64,000 bases of DNA from JAXJSP01 sp036310005 (GCA_036310005.1 JAXJSP010000033.1:1-64000); one strand, 5' to 3'. Shown: positions 1 to 9,492, counted from the first letter of the stretch. Translations and numbers: made by a program. Notes: generated by a model not told the origin, from the sequence alone.

Positions 1-581
1 ACTCCCTTTGTAGAAGGAATTTCGTCTTTGAATTTTTCTTCTATTATTACTGCCTTTTTAATACTGCGCGCTACACTTTTAAAAACACCTTCGCAAATGT
101 GATGCGCGTTTTTTCCGTCAAGTTGCTTGATATGGAGCGTGCATTCCGCGTTTCTTACAAAACCGAGCCAGAATTCTTCTGCAAGTTCAACATCAAAATC
201 ACCGATTTTCTTTGCCCTGATTTTTGTTTCATAACCTAAATAACTGCGTCCCGAAAAATCAACAGCAGACAAAATCAGCGCTTCGTCCATAGGCAGTATC
301 ATATCTCCGTATCGCACAATTCCTTTTTTGTCTTTGAGCGCCTTTTTAAAAGCAAGTCCGAGACAAATGCCTATATCTTCGGTAGTGTGATGATAATCAA
401 CTTCGGTATCGCCTTCACATTTAAGCGCAATATCAAACCTTCCGTGCTTTGCAAAAAGAGTCAGCATGTGGTCAAGAAAACCGCAGCCGCTGTTAATGTC
501 ACATTCGCCCGTACCGTCAATGTTTAAAGTTAAATTGATTTTTGTCTCGGCAGTATTTCTGCAAATTTCAGCAGTTCTCAT
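1..581 (-). CDS. hisB: Imidazoleglycerol-phosphate dehydratase HisB (3' end cut by window edge)
   Basis: HisB dehydrates imidazole-glycerol phosphate to imidazole-acetol phosphate in the cytoplasmic histidine pathway. Reading the minus strand from ATG at 581 gives a single-domain IGPD. The two metal-binding motifs are visible, HHTTED in the first half and NAHHICEG in the second, and the last codons in the window read IPSTKGV, the usual extreme C-terminus of the family, so only a few codons are missing. GGAGG lies just upstream of the ATG. The start overlaps the end of hisC by 14 nt, so it is the last visible gene of the his operon. There is no fused histidinol-phosphatase domain at the N-terminus. 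Confidence 0.95.
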   Translation of the reverse strand, partial: MRTAEICRNTAETKINLTLNIDGTGECDINSGCGFLDHMLTLFAKHGRFDIALKCEGDTEVDYHHTTEDIGICLGLAFKKALKDKKGIVRYGDMILPMDEALILSAVDFSGRSYLGYETKIRAKKIGDFDVELAEEFWLGFVRNAECTLHIKQLDGKNAHHICEGVFKSVARSIKKAVIIEEKFKDEIPSTKG

Positions 582-1641
582 TTTTTTCCTCCAGTACTTC
601 TTTCAACTTTTCAATAAATATTTCCATCTGCGCCCTGTCGCCGATTGTAACTCGGTTATAATCGGCAATTTTTTCCTTGTTAAAGTGGCGTACTAAAACA
701 CCTTTTTCTTTGAGTTTTAAATAAACCTCTTCACCCGATATGATATCGCTTCTTATAAACAGGAAATTTGCAAAAGAAGAAGTTGTTTCAAAACCTATCT
801 TTTTAAGTTCGCTTACAGTGTATTCCCGATTTTTGATTATTTCTTTGCAGTTGCCTTTTGTGTATTCATCATCCGATAAAACACCAAGCCCCGCCGCCAT
901 ACTCATACTGTTGATATTATACGGGTTTGTCGAATATTTAACTGTGTTAAGGTCGCGTATCAGTTCACTTGATGCGACACCGAAACCGAGTCTTGCACCG
1001 GCCATTGAACGCGATTTTGAAAATGTCTGTGTAACAAGAAGATTATCATACTTATTAACAAGCGGTATCGCACTCTCACCGCCGAAATCAACATACGCTT
1101 CATCAATAACAACAATGTTGTCGGGGTTTGTTTTAAGTATCTTTTCAATATCCGATAAAGATATAACCATACCCGTTGGCGCATTCGGGTTTGCAATAAA
1201 TATATTTTTGTTAATATTCAGGTAATCGTCAATGCTTATTGAAAAATCGTCATTTAACGGTATTTCTTCAAAGGGAACATTGTTAATTTCTGCAAAAACA
1301 GGGTAGAACCCGTATGTTATGTCGGGGAATACCGCCTTCGTTTTTTCATCGCAAAAAGCAATAAATGCAAAATTAAGTATCTCATCCGAGCCGTTTGTGA
1401 CAAGCACCTGAGAGGGACTGACTTTGCACATTTTTGCAATTTCCTCGGTTAATTCTTTGCACTCGGGATCAGGATATAAATTTAATCTCTGTGCCGCTTT
1501 TAAAGTCAAATCTAACGCTTTTTTTGAGGGCGGAAAAGGGGACTCGTTTGTGTTGAGTTTAATATACTTCATATCTTTGGGCTGCTCACCCGGAGTATAC
1601 GGAACAAGATTTTTTCTTCTGTCGCTTAAAAATCTGCTCAT
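568..1641 (-). CDS. hisC: Histidinol-phosphate aminotransferase
   Basis: A PLP-dependent class I/II aminotransferase of 357 residues that converts imidazole-acetol phosphate to L-histidinol phosphate using glutamate. Fold-type I landmarks are in order: NPNAPTG around 151-157, DEAYVDF around 180-186, the PLP-binding lysine in FSKS (K209) and the phosphate-binding arginine in AGARLGF (R217). Length is normal for bacterial HisC. The start is ATG at 1641 with GGAGG inside the end of hisD, two bases after the hisD stop. The context, between hisD and hisB, favours HisC over other aminotransferases of the same fold. Confidence 0.95.
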   Translation of the reverse strand: MSRFLSDRRKNLVPYTPGEQPKDMKYIKLNTNESPFPPSKKALDLTLKAAQRLNLYPDPECKELTEEIAKMCKVSPSQVLVTNGSDEILNFAFIAFCDEKTKAVFPDITYGFYPVFAEINNVPFEEIPLNDDFSISIDDYLNINKNIFIANPNAPTGMVISLSDIEKILKTNPDNIVVIDEAYVDFGGESAIPLVNKYDNLLVTQTFSKSRSMAGARLGFGVASSELIRDLNTVKYSTNPYNINSMSMAAGLGVLSDDEYTKGNCKEIIKNREYTVSELKKIGFETTSSFANFLFIRSDIISGEEVYLKLKEKGVLVRHFNKEKIADYNRVTIGDRAQMEIFIEKLKEVLEEKNENC

Positions 1642-1643
1642 TT

Positions 1644-2918
1644 TCAGTCCTCCAAGCGAACGATTGCACTCTTTGCGTGCGCTGTAAGTCCCTCTTTTGT
1701 TGCAAAATAAGCAACATCTTCGCCGACTTTTTCAAGCGCCTGCTTTGTATAATAAGTGTATTGTGTTTTCTTAACAAAATCGTCAACCGACAACGGACTT
1801 GAAAACTTTGCAGTACCGCTTGTAGGCAGTGTGTGATTAGGACCGGCAAAATAATCACCCAATGCTTCGGGACAGTTTTTGCCCATGAAAATCGAGCCGG
1901 CGTGTTTAATTGAGTCGAGATAATCAAAAGGATTGTCAACGCAAAGTTCAAGATGTTCGGGCGCAATTTCATTTGCAACATCAATAGCAAGTTTTAAATC
2001 ATCTGCAACAATTATCTTACCGTTATTGTCAATAGACGCCCTTGCAATTTCAGCCCTTTCAAGCAGAGGAATTTGTATTTCAAGTTGCTCTTGTACCTGT
2101 TTTGCAAGAGTTATGCTGTCTGTGACCAATACAGCACTTGCAAGTTTGTCGTGTTCTGCCTGAGAGAGCAAGTCTGCCGCAATATGCTTCGGGTTGCAAC
2201 TTGAGTCCGCAACAATCAGAATTTCACTCGGCCCTGCTATCATATCAATTGATACAACCCCGAAAACCTGTTTTTTGGCCTCGGCAACAAAAGCATTACC
2301 CGGACCGACTATCTTATGTACTTTCGGAATACTTTCAGTCCCGTAAGCCAGCGCTGCAACCGCTTGCGCACCGCCGACTTTGAAAATTTTATCTACACCG
2401 GCAATTTTTGCAGCCGCAAGGATAACAGGGTTTACTTTTCCGTCGGCATTTGGCGGAGTTACCATTACTACCTCTTTGCATCCGGCAATTTTAGCAGGAA
2501 TTGAGTCCATTAAAACAGTAGACGGGTATGCCGCTGTACCGCCCGGTACATACAGCCCGACTTTTTCTATCGGTATTACTTTCTGACCTATAACTACACC
2601 CTCGGTGTCGTTTATTATAAAACTGTTTCTTTTTTGCTTTTCGTGAAAAGCCGCTATGTTTTCTTTTGCCTTTTTAAGTATACTGATAAACTTGTCATCA
2701 ACCAATGAGAAAACCTCGTCGATTTCCTCTTCGCTTACGCAAAGTGAAGTAAGTTTTGCTTTATCAAACTTTTCGCAATACTTAAATAATGCTTTGTCAC
2801 CGTTTTCTCTGACATCGGTTATTATTTTAGCAACAATATCTTCAACATTTTGTACAGGCTCGCTTCTTGAAAATATTTCGCTGCTGTCAACCTCGTTGTA
2901 TTTTAAAATTCTAATCAT
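1644..2918 (-). CDS. hisD: Histidinol dehydrogenase
   Basis: A zinc- and NAD-dependent enzyme of 424 residues that oxidises histidinol to histidine in two steps. The sequence shows QAEHD (zinc-ligand region), the EIAPEHLEL motif carrying the catalytic Glu-His pair, and the GPNHTLPTSG segment near the C-terminus. I place the start at ATG 2918: it forms an ATGA overlap with the hisG stop and has GGAGGAAGAA upstream, whereas the longer in-frame reading to 2951 would add 11 residues without family support. It is translationally coupled to hisG and followed two bases later by hisC. Confidence 0.95.
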   Translation of the reverse strand: MIRILKYNEVDSSEIFSRSEPVQNVEDIVAKIITDVRENGDKALFKYCEKFDKAKLTSLCVSEEEIDEVFSLVDDKFISILKKAKENIAAFHEKQKRNSFIINDTEGVVIGQKVIPIEKVGLYVPGGTAAYPSTVLMDSIPAKIAGCKEVVMVTPPNADGKVNPVILAAAKIAGVDKIFKVGGAQAVAALAYGTESIPKVHKIVGPGNAFVAEAKKQVFGVVSIDMIAGPSEILIVADSSCNPKHIAADLLSQAEHDKLASAVLVTDSITLAKQVQEQLEIQIPLLERAEIARASIDNNGKIIVADDLKLAIDVANEIAPEHLELCVDNPFDYLDSIKHAGSIFMGKNCPEALGDYFAGPNHTLPTSGTAKFSSPLSVDDFVKKTQYTYYTKQALEKVGEDVAYFATKEGLTAHAKSAIVRLED

Positions 2919-3544
2919 TTTTCTTCCTCCACCTGAAGACTGAGTTCGCATTTGAGTTTTTCTATCGCTTCATTTTTAAACTTAAACGAAGTTTTGTTTG
3001 AAATTAGTCTTGCGCTTATAGGCACAACGGTTTCTATAACCTCTAAATTGTTCTCTTTAAGAGTAGTGCCGGTTTCAACTATGTCAACTATAACATCGGA
3101 AAGCCCTAAAATAGGCGCAATTTCTATTGAACCGTTAAGATGAATTATATCAATATCTCTGCCGCTTAAAGAATAAAAATTCTGAGCGATATTTACAAAC
3201 TTCGTTGCAACTTTAAGCGTGCGCTGATTATTGTATCTGAAACCCTTTTTAGCGGCAACCGCCATTTTGCACTTGCCTATGTTAAGGTCTAAAAGTTCAT
3301 ATATATCGGGCGAGTATTCCAAAAGTATATCCTTGCCGGCAACACCGACATCGGCAACGCCTCTTTCGACATAAATCGGCACATCGGAAGGCTTAACCCA
3401 GAAATACCGCACTCCTGCCTGTTCATTTTCAAATATAAGTTTTCTGTTTTGCTCTTTTATTGACGGACATTCAAAACCCGCTTTTTCAAACATCGCATAA
3501 ACTTTTTCACCGAGTCTGCCTTTCGGCAGAGCAATGTTAATCAT
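2915..3544 (-). CDS. hisG: ATP phosphoribosyltransferase, short-form catalytic subunit
   Basis: Catalyses the first committed step of histidine synthesis, joining ATP and PRPP. At about 209 residues it is the short form (HisG-S), which lacks the C-terminal regulatory domain and needs HisZ for activity and histidine feedback; hisZ lies directly upstream. It begins INIALPKGRLG, the family signature, and contains GVAGKDIL and the PRPP-loop region DIVETGTTLKENNLE. ATG at 3544 gives the conserved N-terminus; a TTG at 3553 (three residues longer) lies at better spacing from a GAGG, so the exact start is uncertain. It overlaps the end of hisZ. Confidence 0.93.
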   Translation of the reverse strand: MINIALPKGRLGEKVYAMFEKAGFECPSIKEQNRKLIFENEQAGVRYFWVKPSDVPIYVERGVADVGVAGKDILLEYSPDIYELLDLNIGKCKMAVAAKKGFRYNNQRTLKVATKFVNIAQNFYSLSGRDIDIIHLNGSIEIAPILGLSDVIVDIVETGTTLKENNLEVIETVVPISARLISNKTSFKFKNEAIEKLKCELSLQVEEEK

Positions 3545-4664
3545 TTTTTTCAACGCTTTCTACCTCACCGTTTTTAAGTCTGATAAGCTGACGGTAGGTT
3601 AGCCTATCGGGTACAAATCTCTGCGCACATACGCGCCTGCCCTGTGAAATGAGTTCATCAGTCAGTTTTTTAAGCGAACTTTCATCAGTAGTTTCATCAT
3701 ACAGAATAATTATATCCTGTTCGTAATTTTCGCTTGTTGTGTTTAATGCATCAAGCATATCAAGATATACAGCAAAACCTATCGCTGACGATTTTTTTGA
3801 CATCTTTTTCATAAGAGAGTCATACTGACCGCCGGATAAAATACTGCCGGGTATTTTTTCAACAAAGCCCTTGAATGTGATTGCGTTATAGTACTTTGTG
3901 TCACTTACAACGGAAAAATCAATTTGTATCATATCTCTTATTTCTTTATCGCTAATCAGACTCAATATTTTTTCAAATTGATTGTATGCCTGAACATATT
4001 CGGTATCCGCGCTTAAAGATTTAAGTTTCGGTAAAACCGTATCAATGCTTCCGTAAATTGAAATGAGTTTTTTTATAAGTTCCGATTTAGTGCTGTCAAT
4101 ATTATTCTTACTGCATATTTTTTCAAGTTCATGCTCGTTTTTTTCTTCAATGCATTTGATAATTTCACTTTTGAGTTCATCGGTTATATTGTCAAAATCT
4201 AAAACCGCCGACAGAATGCCTAAATGAGAAATGCTTAAAACTGAATTTTCGCTGATTTCTTTAAGACTCTTGCAGGCTAAAGATACAACCTCGCTTATGC
4301 AGTAATCGTCAACATCGCCTATACACTCAAGTCCTACTTGCATGATTTCTTTGAAATTTTTACTGCCCTTGGATACTCTGTATACATTTTCGTTATAGTA
4401 AAGTTTTTCTGCGTATCCTTTTATGTCTTTGCTGTTTTTAATTATTGACAAGGTCACATCCGGCTTTAATGCCATCAGTTTTCCGTTAGTATCGGTAAAA
4501 GTTATAACACTGTCACCGATAAGAAAATCTTTGTTTTTTACATATAAATCGTATTCTTCAAACTTTTTCATTTTGTATTGAGAATAACCGTATTTACTGT
4601 ATAATGAACGTAAAGCAAAAATAGCCTTTTCTTCATATTTGAGTGTTAAATCTGAAATGTTCAT
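3537..4664 (-). CDS. hisZ: ATP phosphoribosyltransferase regulatory subunit
   Basis: A 375-residue paralogue of the histidyl-tRNA synthetase catalytic core that forms a hetero-octamer with short HisG and carries the histidine-sensing function. The class II fold signature is visible (KPDVTLSI near residue 70, the GGQYDSL region near 280), but length and operon position between yerC and hisG identify HisZ rather than a true synthetase. It begins with an ATGA overlap with the upstream regulator gene and has GAGGACAAC as ribosome binding site. The C-terminal segment contains a probable half-Rossmann region (IIILYDETT). Confidence 0.92.
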   Translation of the reverse strand: MNISDLTLKYEEKAIFALRSLYSKYGYSQYKMKKFEEYDLYVKNKDFLIGDSVITFTDTNGKLMALKPDVTLSIIKNSKDIKGYAEKLYYNENVYRVSKGSKNFKEIMQVGLECIGDVDDYCISEVVSLACKSLKEISENSVLSISHLGILSAVLDFDNITDELKSEIIKCIEEKNEHELEKICSKNNIDSTKSELIKKLISIYGSIDTVLPKLKSLSADTEYVQAYNQFEKILSLISDKEIRDMIQIDFSVVSDTKYYNAITFKGFVEKIPGSILSGGQYDSLMKKMSKKSSAIGFAVYLDMLDALNTTSENYEQDIIILYDETTDESSLKKLTDELISQGRRVCAQRFVPDRLTYRQLIRLKNGEVESVEKND

Positions 4665-4954
4665 TTGTTGTCCTCTTTAAGTTTGTCTATCGCTTTACGA
4701 TAACCGCCGCTACCGTATTTAAGACATCTGCTGACTCTGCCGATAGTCGCTGTGCTGACACCGACATCCTCCGAAATCTTTTGATAATTTACACCCTCAT
4801 CAAGTAAAACAGCAGTATCCAATCGCTGCGCTAAATCTTGAATTTCTTTGATAGTGCAAATATCTTCAAAATATTCATAACATTCTTCAACCGTCTCAAG
4901 ATTTAAAATTGTTTTGAATAATCTGTCAATTGAATCACTACGAAAATTTATCAT
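4661..4954 (-). CDS. hisR: YerC/YecD-family TrpR-like repressor, probable histidine regulator
   Basis: A 97-residue all-helical protein of the TrpR superfamily, YerC/YecD branch. Residues about 50-85 (VNYQKISEDVGVSTATIGR) form the helix-turn-helix. In Firmicutes this family has been proposed by comparative genomics to control histidine genes. Here it is the first gene of the his operon, overlapping hisZ by ATGA, so it would be autoregulated. A 20-bp near-palindrome lies between the -35 and -10 of the only promoter upstream, which fits a repressor. GAAGGTG precedes the ATG. The assignment to histidine control is inference from family and position; the family is well recognised. Confidence 0.85.
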   Translation of the reverse strand: MINFRSDSIDRLFKTILNLETVEECYEYFEDICTIKEIQDLAQRLDTAVLLDEGVNYQKISEDVGVSTATIGRVSRCLKYGSGGYRKAIDKLKEDNK

Positions 4955-4983
4955 TATTTCACCTTCTTTAAAATGTGTTTAAT

Positions 4984-5012
4984 ATGTTAGCACATTATTG
5001 CGCTAAAGTCAA
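4984..5012 (-). promoter_or_regulatory. his operon promoter with embedded operator palindrome
   Basis: On the minus strand TTGACT (5007-5012) and TAACAT (4984-4989) are separated by 17 nt. The interval 4987-5006 reads TTAGCACATTATTGCGCTAA on the plus strand, with perfect TTAGC/GCTAA arms and 16 of 20 positions symmetric. A bound dimer would cover the whole spacer and part of the -10. This is the expected geometry for repression by the TrpR-like protein encoded first in the operon. The match is seen in the sequence; the identity of the binder is inferred. Confidence 0.65.
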
Positions 5013-5097
5013 GAAGTTTGCAGTCGTTGTGCTTGCGTTTTCAACATTTTATAAGTTTGTTTTTTGTTTGCTTTTAAAATTTAGTAAAAATCGACAA

Positions 5098-5131
5098 ATA
5101 AAAAGACACCCTTGCAAGGGTGTCTTTTATG
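5098..5131. terminator. Intrinsic terminator after htrA
   Basis: AAAAGACACCCTTG is followed directly by its reverse complement (5101-5128), forming a 14-bp perfect stem. On the minus strand it is followed by TTTTTATTTG, so it terminates htrA and shields the his promoter. The plus-strand side is also T-rich, so it may work in both directions. Confidence 0.85.
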
Positions 5132-5162
5132 AAATAAATATCGTGTATATCGCCGATAAAAT

Positions 5163-6521
5163 TTAAGAATTTGCTGAAGATGATGTGTTGTTAGAGTCGG
5201 TCGAAGAGGTTAAAGTTGCGTTAAGCGTACCGTACTGTCCGTTTCTGTATACGGTAATTTTAACAGTATCTCCGACTTTTGCGCTTTTAATCGCTTCGGA
5301 TAAGTCATTATAACTTGAAACACTTGTTGAGTCGATTGCTGTGATAACATCACCGGTCTCGATTCCCGCCTCTTTAGCAGGGGAGTTTTCCGCAACGGAA
5401 GAAACATACGCACCGCTCGGGCAACCTAATTGACTAAGCACGCTTGCTGTGTATCTTCTGTCAATTACTACGCCTAAATAAGGAGTGTTGCTTTGGATAG
5501 TAGAGCCTCCGTTTGCAATAATATCATCACAAATAGATACTACATCGTCAACTGCTATTGCAAAGCCCATTCCTTCATAACTCTCCGATGCAATTTTAAT
5601 ACTGGGGATACCGATAAGTTCGCCTTCGGCATTTACCAAAGCACCGCCCGAGTTACCCGGGTTGATAGCAGCGTCGGTCTGAATAAGTCCCATAGAATAA
5701 GTGTCAATTGTAAGTTCTCTGTTAAGTCCGCTTATATAACCGGCATTAACGCTGCCCATAAATTCAAGTCCGCCGGGTGAACCGAGAGCAACACAAGGCT
5801 GACCGACTGTCAAGTTTTCGGCAGAACCTATATTGATTGCCTGCAAACCTTTTTTGTTAATTTTAAGCACCGCAAGGTCATAAGATGAATTATAACCGAT
5901 TATAGTTGCATCAATAGGCTGTTTTTGGTCCTCATATAAATATACGCTGACATTTCCGCTGTATTTAACCGCATATTCAATAACATGATAATTGGTAATA
6001 ATATAACCGTCTTCTGTATATATTACACCGGAGCCCGTGCTCGATGAGTCATCTGTAGAATAACCTCCGAACATGGAAAAACTTTGTGTCTTATAAGTTA
6101 CCGCAATTCCTACAACACTCGGGTTGCAGGCATCGGCAACCGCCTCTACATAGCTGTTATATTCGGTCTTTACGGTGTAGTTTTTGTTTTCACCGACTTG
6201 TGACACATCGCTTTGAGCATTATTGTCTGTGCCGGTGAGCGTAATACCCGTTGCAATCAAACTGCTTAAAACAACTGTAATAACAATGCAAACTATTAAA
6301 GTAGCAGTAGAAAATTTTGCCTTTGAATTTTTCTCTTTTACCGGTGGTTGCGGTTTGCTCGGCTGCGGATGATAATAATAAGTGTTGGGAGAAGTATCCT
6401 GTTGGGCCCTGTATGTGTAAGATGCACCTGTGATTTCTGTCGGCGGTACCGGGCTTAAATCAATAGGTTCACTTTTATTTTCATCATCTGTTTGACCGTT
6501 TAAAAAATCTCTCTCATCCAT
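5163..6521 (-). CDS. htrA: HtrA/DegP-like membrane-anchored serine protease with PDZ domain
   Basis: A 452-residue S1C-family protease for quality control of exported proteins. An acidic and proline-rich cytoplasmic N-terminus (1-70) precedes one transmembrane helix (about 74-96). The trypsin-like domain follows with the full triad: His179 in TNYHV, Asp215 in SSYDLAVLK and Ser291 in NPGNSGGAL. A single PDZ domain spans about 345-438, and the last residues are Ser/Asn-rich. Start is ATG 6521 with AAAGGAG. It is monocistronic, divergent from the penicillin-binding protein gene and closed by a strong hairpin. No CssRS-type site was identified. Confidence 0.92.
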   Translation of the reverse strand: MDERDFLNGQTDDENKSEPIDLSPVPPTEITGASYTYRAQQDTSPNTYYYHPQPSKPQPPVKEKNSKAKFSTATLIVCIVITVVLSSLIATGITLTGTDNNAQSDVSQVGENKNYTVKTEYNSYVEAVADACNPSVVGIAVTYKTQSFSMFGGYSTDDSSSTGSGVIYTEDGYIITNYHVIEYAVKYSGNVSVYLYEDQKQPIDATIIGYNSSYDLAVLKINKKGLQAINIGSAENLTVGQPCVALGSPGGLEFMGSVNAGYISGLNRELTIDTYSMGLIQTDAAINPGNSGGALVNAEGELIGIPSIKIASESYEGMGFAIAVDDVVSICDDIIANGGSTIQSNTPYLGVVIDRRYTASVLSQLGCPSGAYVSSVAENSPAKEAGIETGDVITAIDSTSVSSYNDLSEAIKSAKVGDTVKITVYRNGQYGTLNATLTSSTDSNNTSSSANS

Positions 6522-6565
6522 AATTATTCTCCTTTCAAATAAATGGAATTTCTGTTACTGATTTC

Positions 6566-6594
6566 ATTTTACTTTGCAAATTTATTTAATGCAA
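6566..6594 (-). promoter_or_regulatory. Candidate htrA promoter
   Basis: On the minus strand TTGCAT (6589-6594) and TAAAAT (6566-6571) are separated by 17 nt, about 40 nt upstream of the htrA start. The -10 is good, the -35 weak. The rest of the 262-nt divergent intergenic region (6522-6783) is AT-rich with no other clear element besides the ponA promoter. Confidence 0.4.
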
Positions 6595-6678
6595 CTGTTA
6601 ATTTATGAATAGTTCGTTAACAAATTATTTCTTTTTTTTAAAAAATGTAAAGATTTGTAATATTTATATGCAAATCGC

Positions 6679-6707
6679 TTGAAAAAAATATTTAAAGATA
6701 CTATAAT
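6679..6707 (+). promoter_or_regulatory. Promoter of the class A PBP gene
   Basis: TTGAAA (6679-6684), 17-nt spacer, TATAAT (6702-6707). A near-consensus vegetative promoter about 75 nt before the start codon. Confidence 0.7.
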
Positions 6708-6783
6708 GTATTATGTGAAACTTGTGTAAAATAATCATATAATTTTATGTAGGTATAGTCAAACAAAAAGGAGGAATCGCAAA

Positions 6784-9492
6784 TTGGATAATCGTTTTGA
6801 TAATGAGAATTTTGAAGATTTATTTTCGGACAGCAAAGATTTATATTCAAATTCTCAGAATACGCAGGACGAAGAAGATGTTAAAACTTATTCCCCATCA
6901 AGATATTCAAAGGAAAAAAATGTAACTTCATCATCGGCAAACGGAAAAACCTTTGCTAAAAGAAAAGTTACGCCTTCATCTGATAAAGAATATATTGACA
7001 ATAAAATGCAGTTGCCCGATAAGAAAAAATCTAAAGGCAAAAAAGCAGCAGGGAGTATAGGCAGAATTATTCTGACAGTATTTTTAATTTTCGTAATTAC
7101 CGGATGCATCGTTGCAGGTGCATTTGTAACTTATGTCTTTACCTGCGTTGACGATTCTATTGAATTTGACTTAAATGATTTAAAACTTAATAATTCCTCC
7201 AACATATATGTAAAGGACCCCGACTATGACGGTGTTCCCGATGTTACAACAGGCGACGGATGGATGCTGTATCAGAGTCTGTCTAATGAAAAGCGCGAGT
7301 GGACAAAAATCGAGGATATATCCATAAATGTCGTAAACGCTTATGTTGCAGCAGAAGACCAGAACTTCTATGAACATAAAGGCGTCAACTGGAAAAGAAC
7401 AATCGGCGCCTTTGTAAACCTTTTTGTTAAAATTTACGATTCGGAACAGGGCGGCTCCACAATAACTCAACAGCTTGTAAAGAATCTTACAGGCGATGAC
7501 AGTCACGACAATATGCGTAAATTGCGTGAGATTATGCGCGCAAGAAAGTTAGAAGAACTTTATTCAAAAGATACAATTCTTGAATGTTACCTCAATGTTA
7601 TCTATCTTGGTAACGGTTGCTATGGAATTGAGGCAGCATCACAGTATTATTTTGATAAACCGAGTTCGGAACTTACCGTAACCGAAGCCGCTGCAATAGC
7701 AGCAATTACAAAAGCACCTACTTATTATGATCCGTTTGAGTATCCGGAGGATAATAAGGACAGAAGAAATTGGATTTTGCGCCAGGAATATGAACTAGGC
7801 AAAATTTCACAAGAAGAGTATCAAAAAGGTTGCGAGGAAGAACTTGAGTTTATAGGCTCTAAATCTGAAAGCAATAAAAATAAAAGTATTTATTCATATT
7901 TTACAGATGCTGTTTACGAACAGGTCGTAGATGACCTTATGGAAGAATACGGTTATGCCGAAAGTTATGCGGAAAATATCTTGAAAAGCGGCGGACTGAA
8001 TATTTATTCAACTTGCGATACAAGAATTCAAAGCATAATGGAAGAAGAATTTTTGGATGACGATAACTTTGCCTTAGTATACGGTACAAAGCAAAAAGCA
8101 CAAAGCGCTATGACAATTATGGACTATTCGGGCAATATTGTCGGAATTGTCGGAGGCAGAGGCGAAAAGGAAACATCCTTAGGCCTTAACCGTGCTACCA
8201 TGTCACCAAGACAGCCCGGTTCAACCATGAAACCTCTCGGTGTTTATGCTCTCGGCATTGATACCAATGTTATTACCTATTCAACAAAAATTTCAAACTC
8301 CGCACTCACAATCGGCGGTACTACATTCAGAAACTACGGTTATAATACAACAGGCCCGGTAACAGTTCAGCACGCGGTTGAAGTTTCTTACAACTTACCG
8401 CCTATTCGTATTCTTCATAACAAAATAGGTTATCATAATTCGTTTGTTTTCTGTACAGAAAAATTAGGACTAAAACACCTTGTTGAAGATAGTGACGAAA
8501 ATGCAAACTTGGCAGTCGGCGGCTTGACTTACGGTTTAACCTCGGTTGAGTCAACTGCGGCTTATGCTATATTCGGCAACGGAGGTAAATATTACGAGCC
8601 GACAACCTATACACAAGTGCTCGACTCAAAAGGCGAAATCGTATTGGCATACGATACAGAGCCTATTCAGGCAATAAGCGAAGAATCGGCAACTATTATG
8701 AACAGAATTTTGCGTACGGTAGTTTACGGTTCAAGCGCTACCGCAAGTTATGCAGATTTCGGCGACTTTACCGTGTTTGCAAAAACAGGTACAACAACAG
8801 ACAATAAAGACCGTTGGTTTGCGGGCGGCACACCTTATTATGTATCATCGGTTTGGTTTGGATGTGATGAGCCTTTTGCTATGAACAGCCTGTCAACAGG
8901 TACTAACCCGGCGCTTTTAGTATGGCGCGCAGTAATGCAAAGAGTTCACGAAGGACTTGACAGCGATAAAGATTATGTTATGAGCGATGATGTCAAAACA
9001 GGAACATACTGCGCAATATCCGGTAAACTTAAAGGTGCCGATTGTCCTGCAGGCGGCACAGGATATTACAAGTCAGATTACAGTCCTGTTTGCAACGGAA
9101 AAAGCGACCATATTATAGACGATGTTGACGAGGAAGACTCATCACTTGAATCTTCAAGCGAAGATTCAACAGGTACTTCAAGTACAACTTCAAAAACACA
9201 AAGCAAAACTTCATCACAGTCATCAAGTTCGTCTAAACCGTCGAGTCAGTCAAAACCGACACCTTCATCAAGTAACGCGACTGTCTCAAAACCGACATCG
9301 TCTGCCGAACAGTCAAGTAATATTGCAGTATCATCACAGCCTGCAAGTTCACAGGAACCCGAGCCGGTTATAAGCGAAACACCGTTGAGTTCTGCACCCG
9401 AGAGTGTAGCACCTCCTGAAGAAAGCAGTGAACCTGAACCGCCTGTATCCGAAGATACCTCGCAGACAGGCGGAGGACCGGTGCTCGGCTGA
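6784..9492 (+). CDS. ponA: Class A penicillin-binding protein (glycosyltransferase-transpeptidase)
   Basis: A bifunctional peptidoglycan synthase of 902 residues that polymerises lipid II and cross-links stem peptides outside the membrane. A charged cytoplasmic tail (1-90) precedes one membrane helix (about 93-119). The GT51 domain shows EDQNFYEHKG with catalytic Glu191, then GGSTITQQLVKN. The transpeptidase shows SxxK (S480-K483), SxN (S535-N537) and KTG (667-669). Residues after about 770 are a disordered Ser/Thr/Pro/Glu tail with a PPEESSEPEPP-like end, probably wall-spanning. The start is TTG at 6784, nine bases after AAAGGAGG; no ATG fits. It is monocistronic and convergent with the PqqD/cohesin/GH73 operon. 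Confidence 0.93.
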   Translation: MDNRFDNENFEDLFSDSKDLYSNSQNTQDEEDVKTYSPSRYSKEKNVTSSSANGKTFAKRKVTPSSDKEYIDNKMQLPDKKKSKGKKAAGSIGRIILTVFLIFVITGCIVAGAFVTYVFTCVDDSIEFDLNDLKLNNSSNIYVKDPDYDGVPDVTTGDGWMLYQSLSNEKREWTKIEDISINVVNAYVAAEDQNFYEHKGVNWKRTIGAFVNLFVKIYDSEQGGSTITQQLVKNLTGDDSHDNMRKLREIMRARKLEELYSKDTILECYLNVIYLGNGCYGIEAASQYYFDKPSSELTVTEAAAIAAITKAPTYYDPFEYPEDNKDRRNWILRQEYELGKISQEEYQKGCEEELEFIGSKSESNKNKSIYSYFTDAVYEQVVDDLMEEYGYAESYAENILKSGGLNIYSTCDTRIQSIMEEEFLDDDNFALVYGTKQKAQSAMTIMDYSGNIVGIVGGRGEKETSLGLNRATMSPRQPGSTMKPLGVYALGIDTNVITYSTKISNSALTIGGTTFRNYGYNTTGPVTVQHAVEVSYNLPPIRILHNKIGYHNSFVFCTEKLGLKHLVEDSDENANLAVGGLTYGLTSVESTAAYAIFGNGGKYYEPTTYTQVLDSKGEIVLAYDTEPIQAISEESATIMNRILRTVVYGSSATASYADFGDFTVFAKTGTTTDNKDRWFAGGTPYYVSSVWFGCDEPFAMNSLSTGTNPALLVWRAVMQRVHEGLDSDKDYVMSDDVKTGTYCAISGKLKGADCPAGGTGYYKSDYSPVCNGKSDHIIDDVDEEDSSLESSSEDSTGTSSTTSKTQSKTSSQSSSSSKPSSQSKPTPSSSNATVSKPTSSAEQSSNIAVSSQPASSQEPEPVISETPLSSAPESVAPPEESSEPEPPVSEDTSQTGGGPVLG

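Noticed and set aside
740..1225. 161-residue plus-strand open frame in hisC
   Set aside because: Shadow of hisC; no start signal and no family resemblance.
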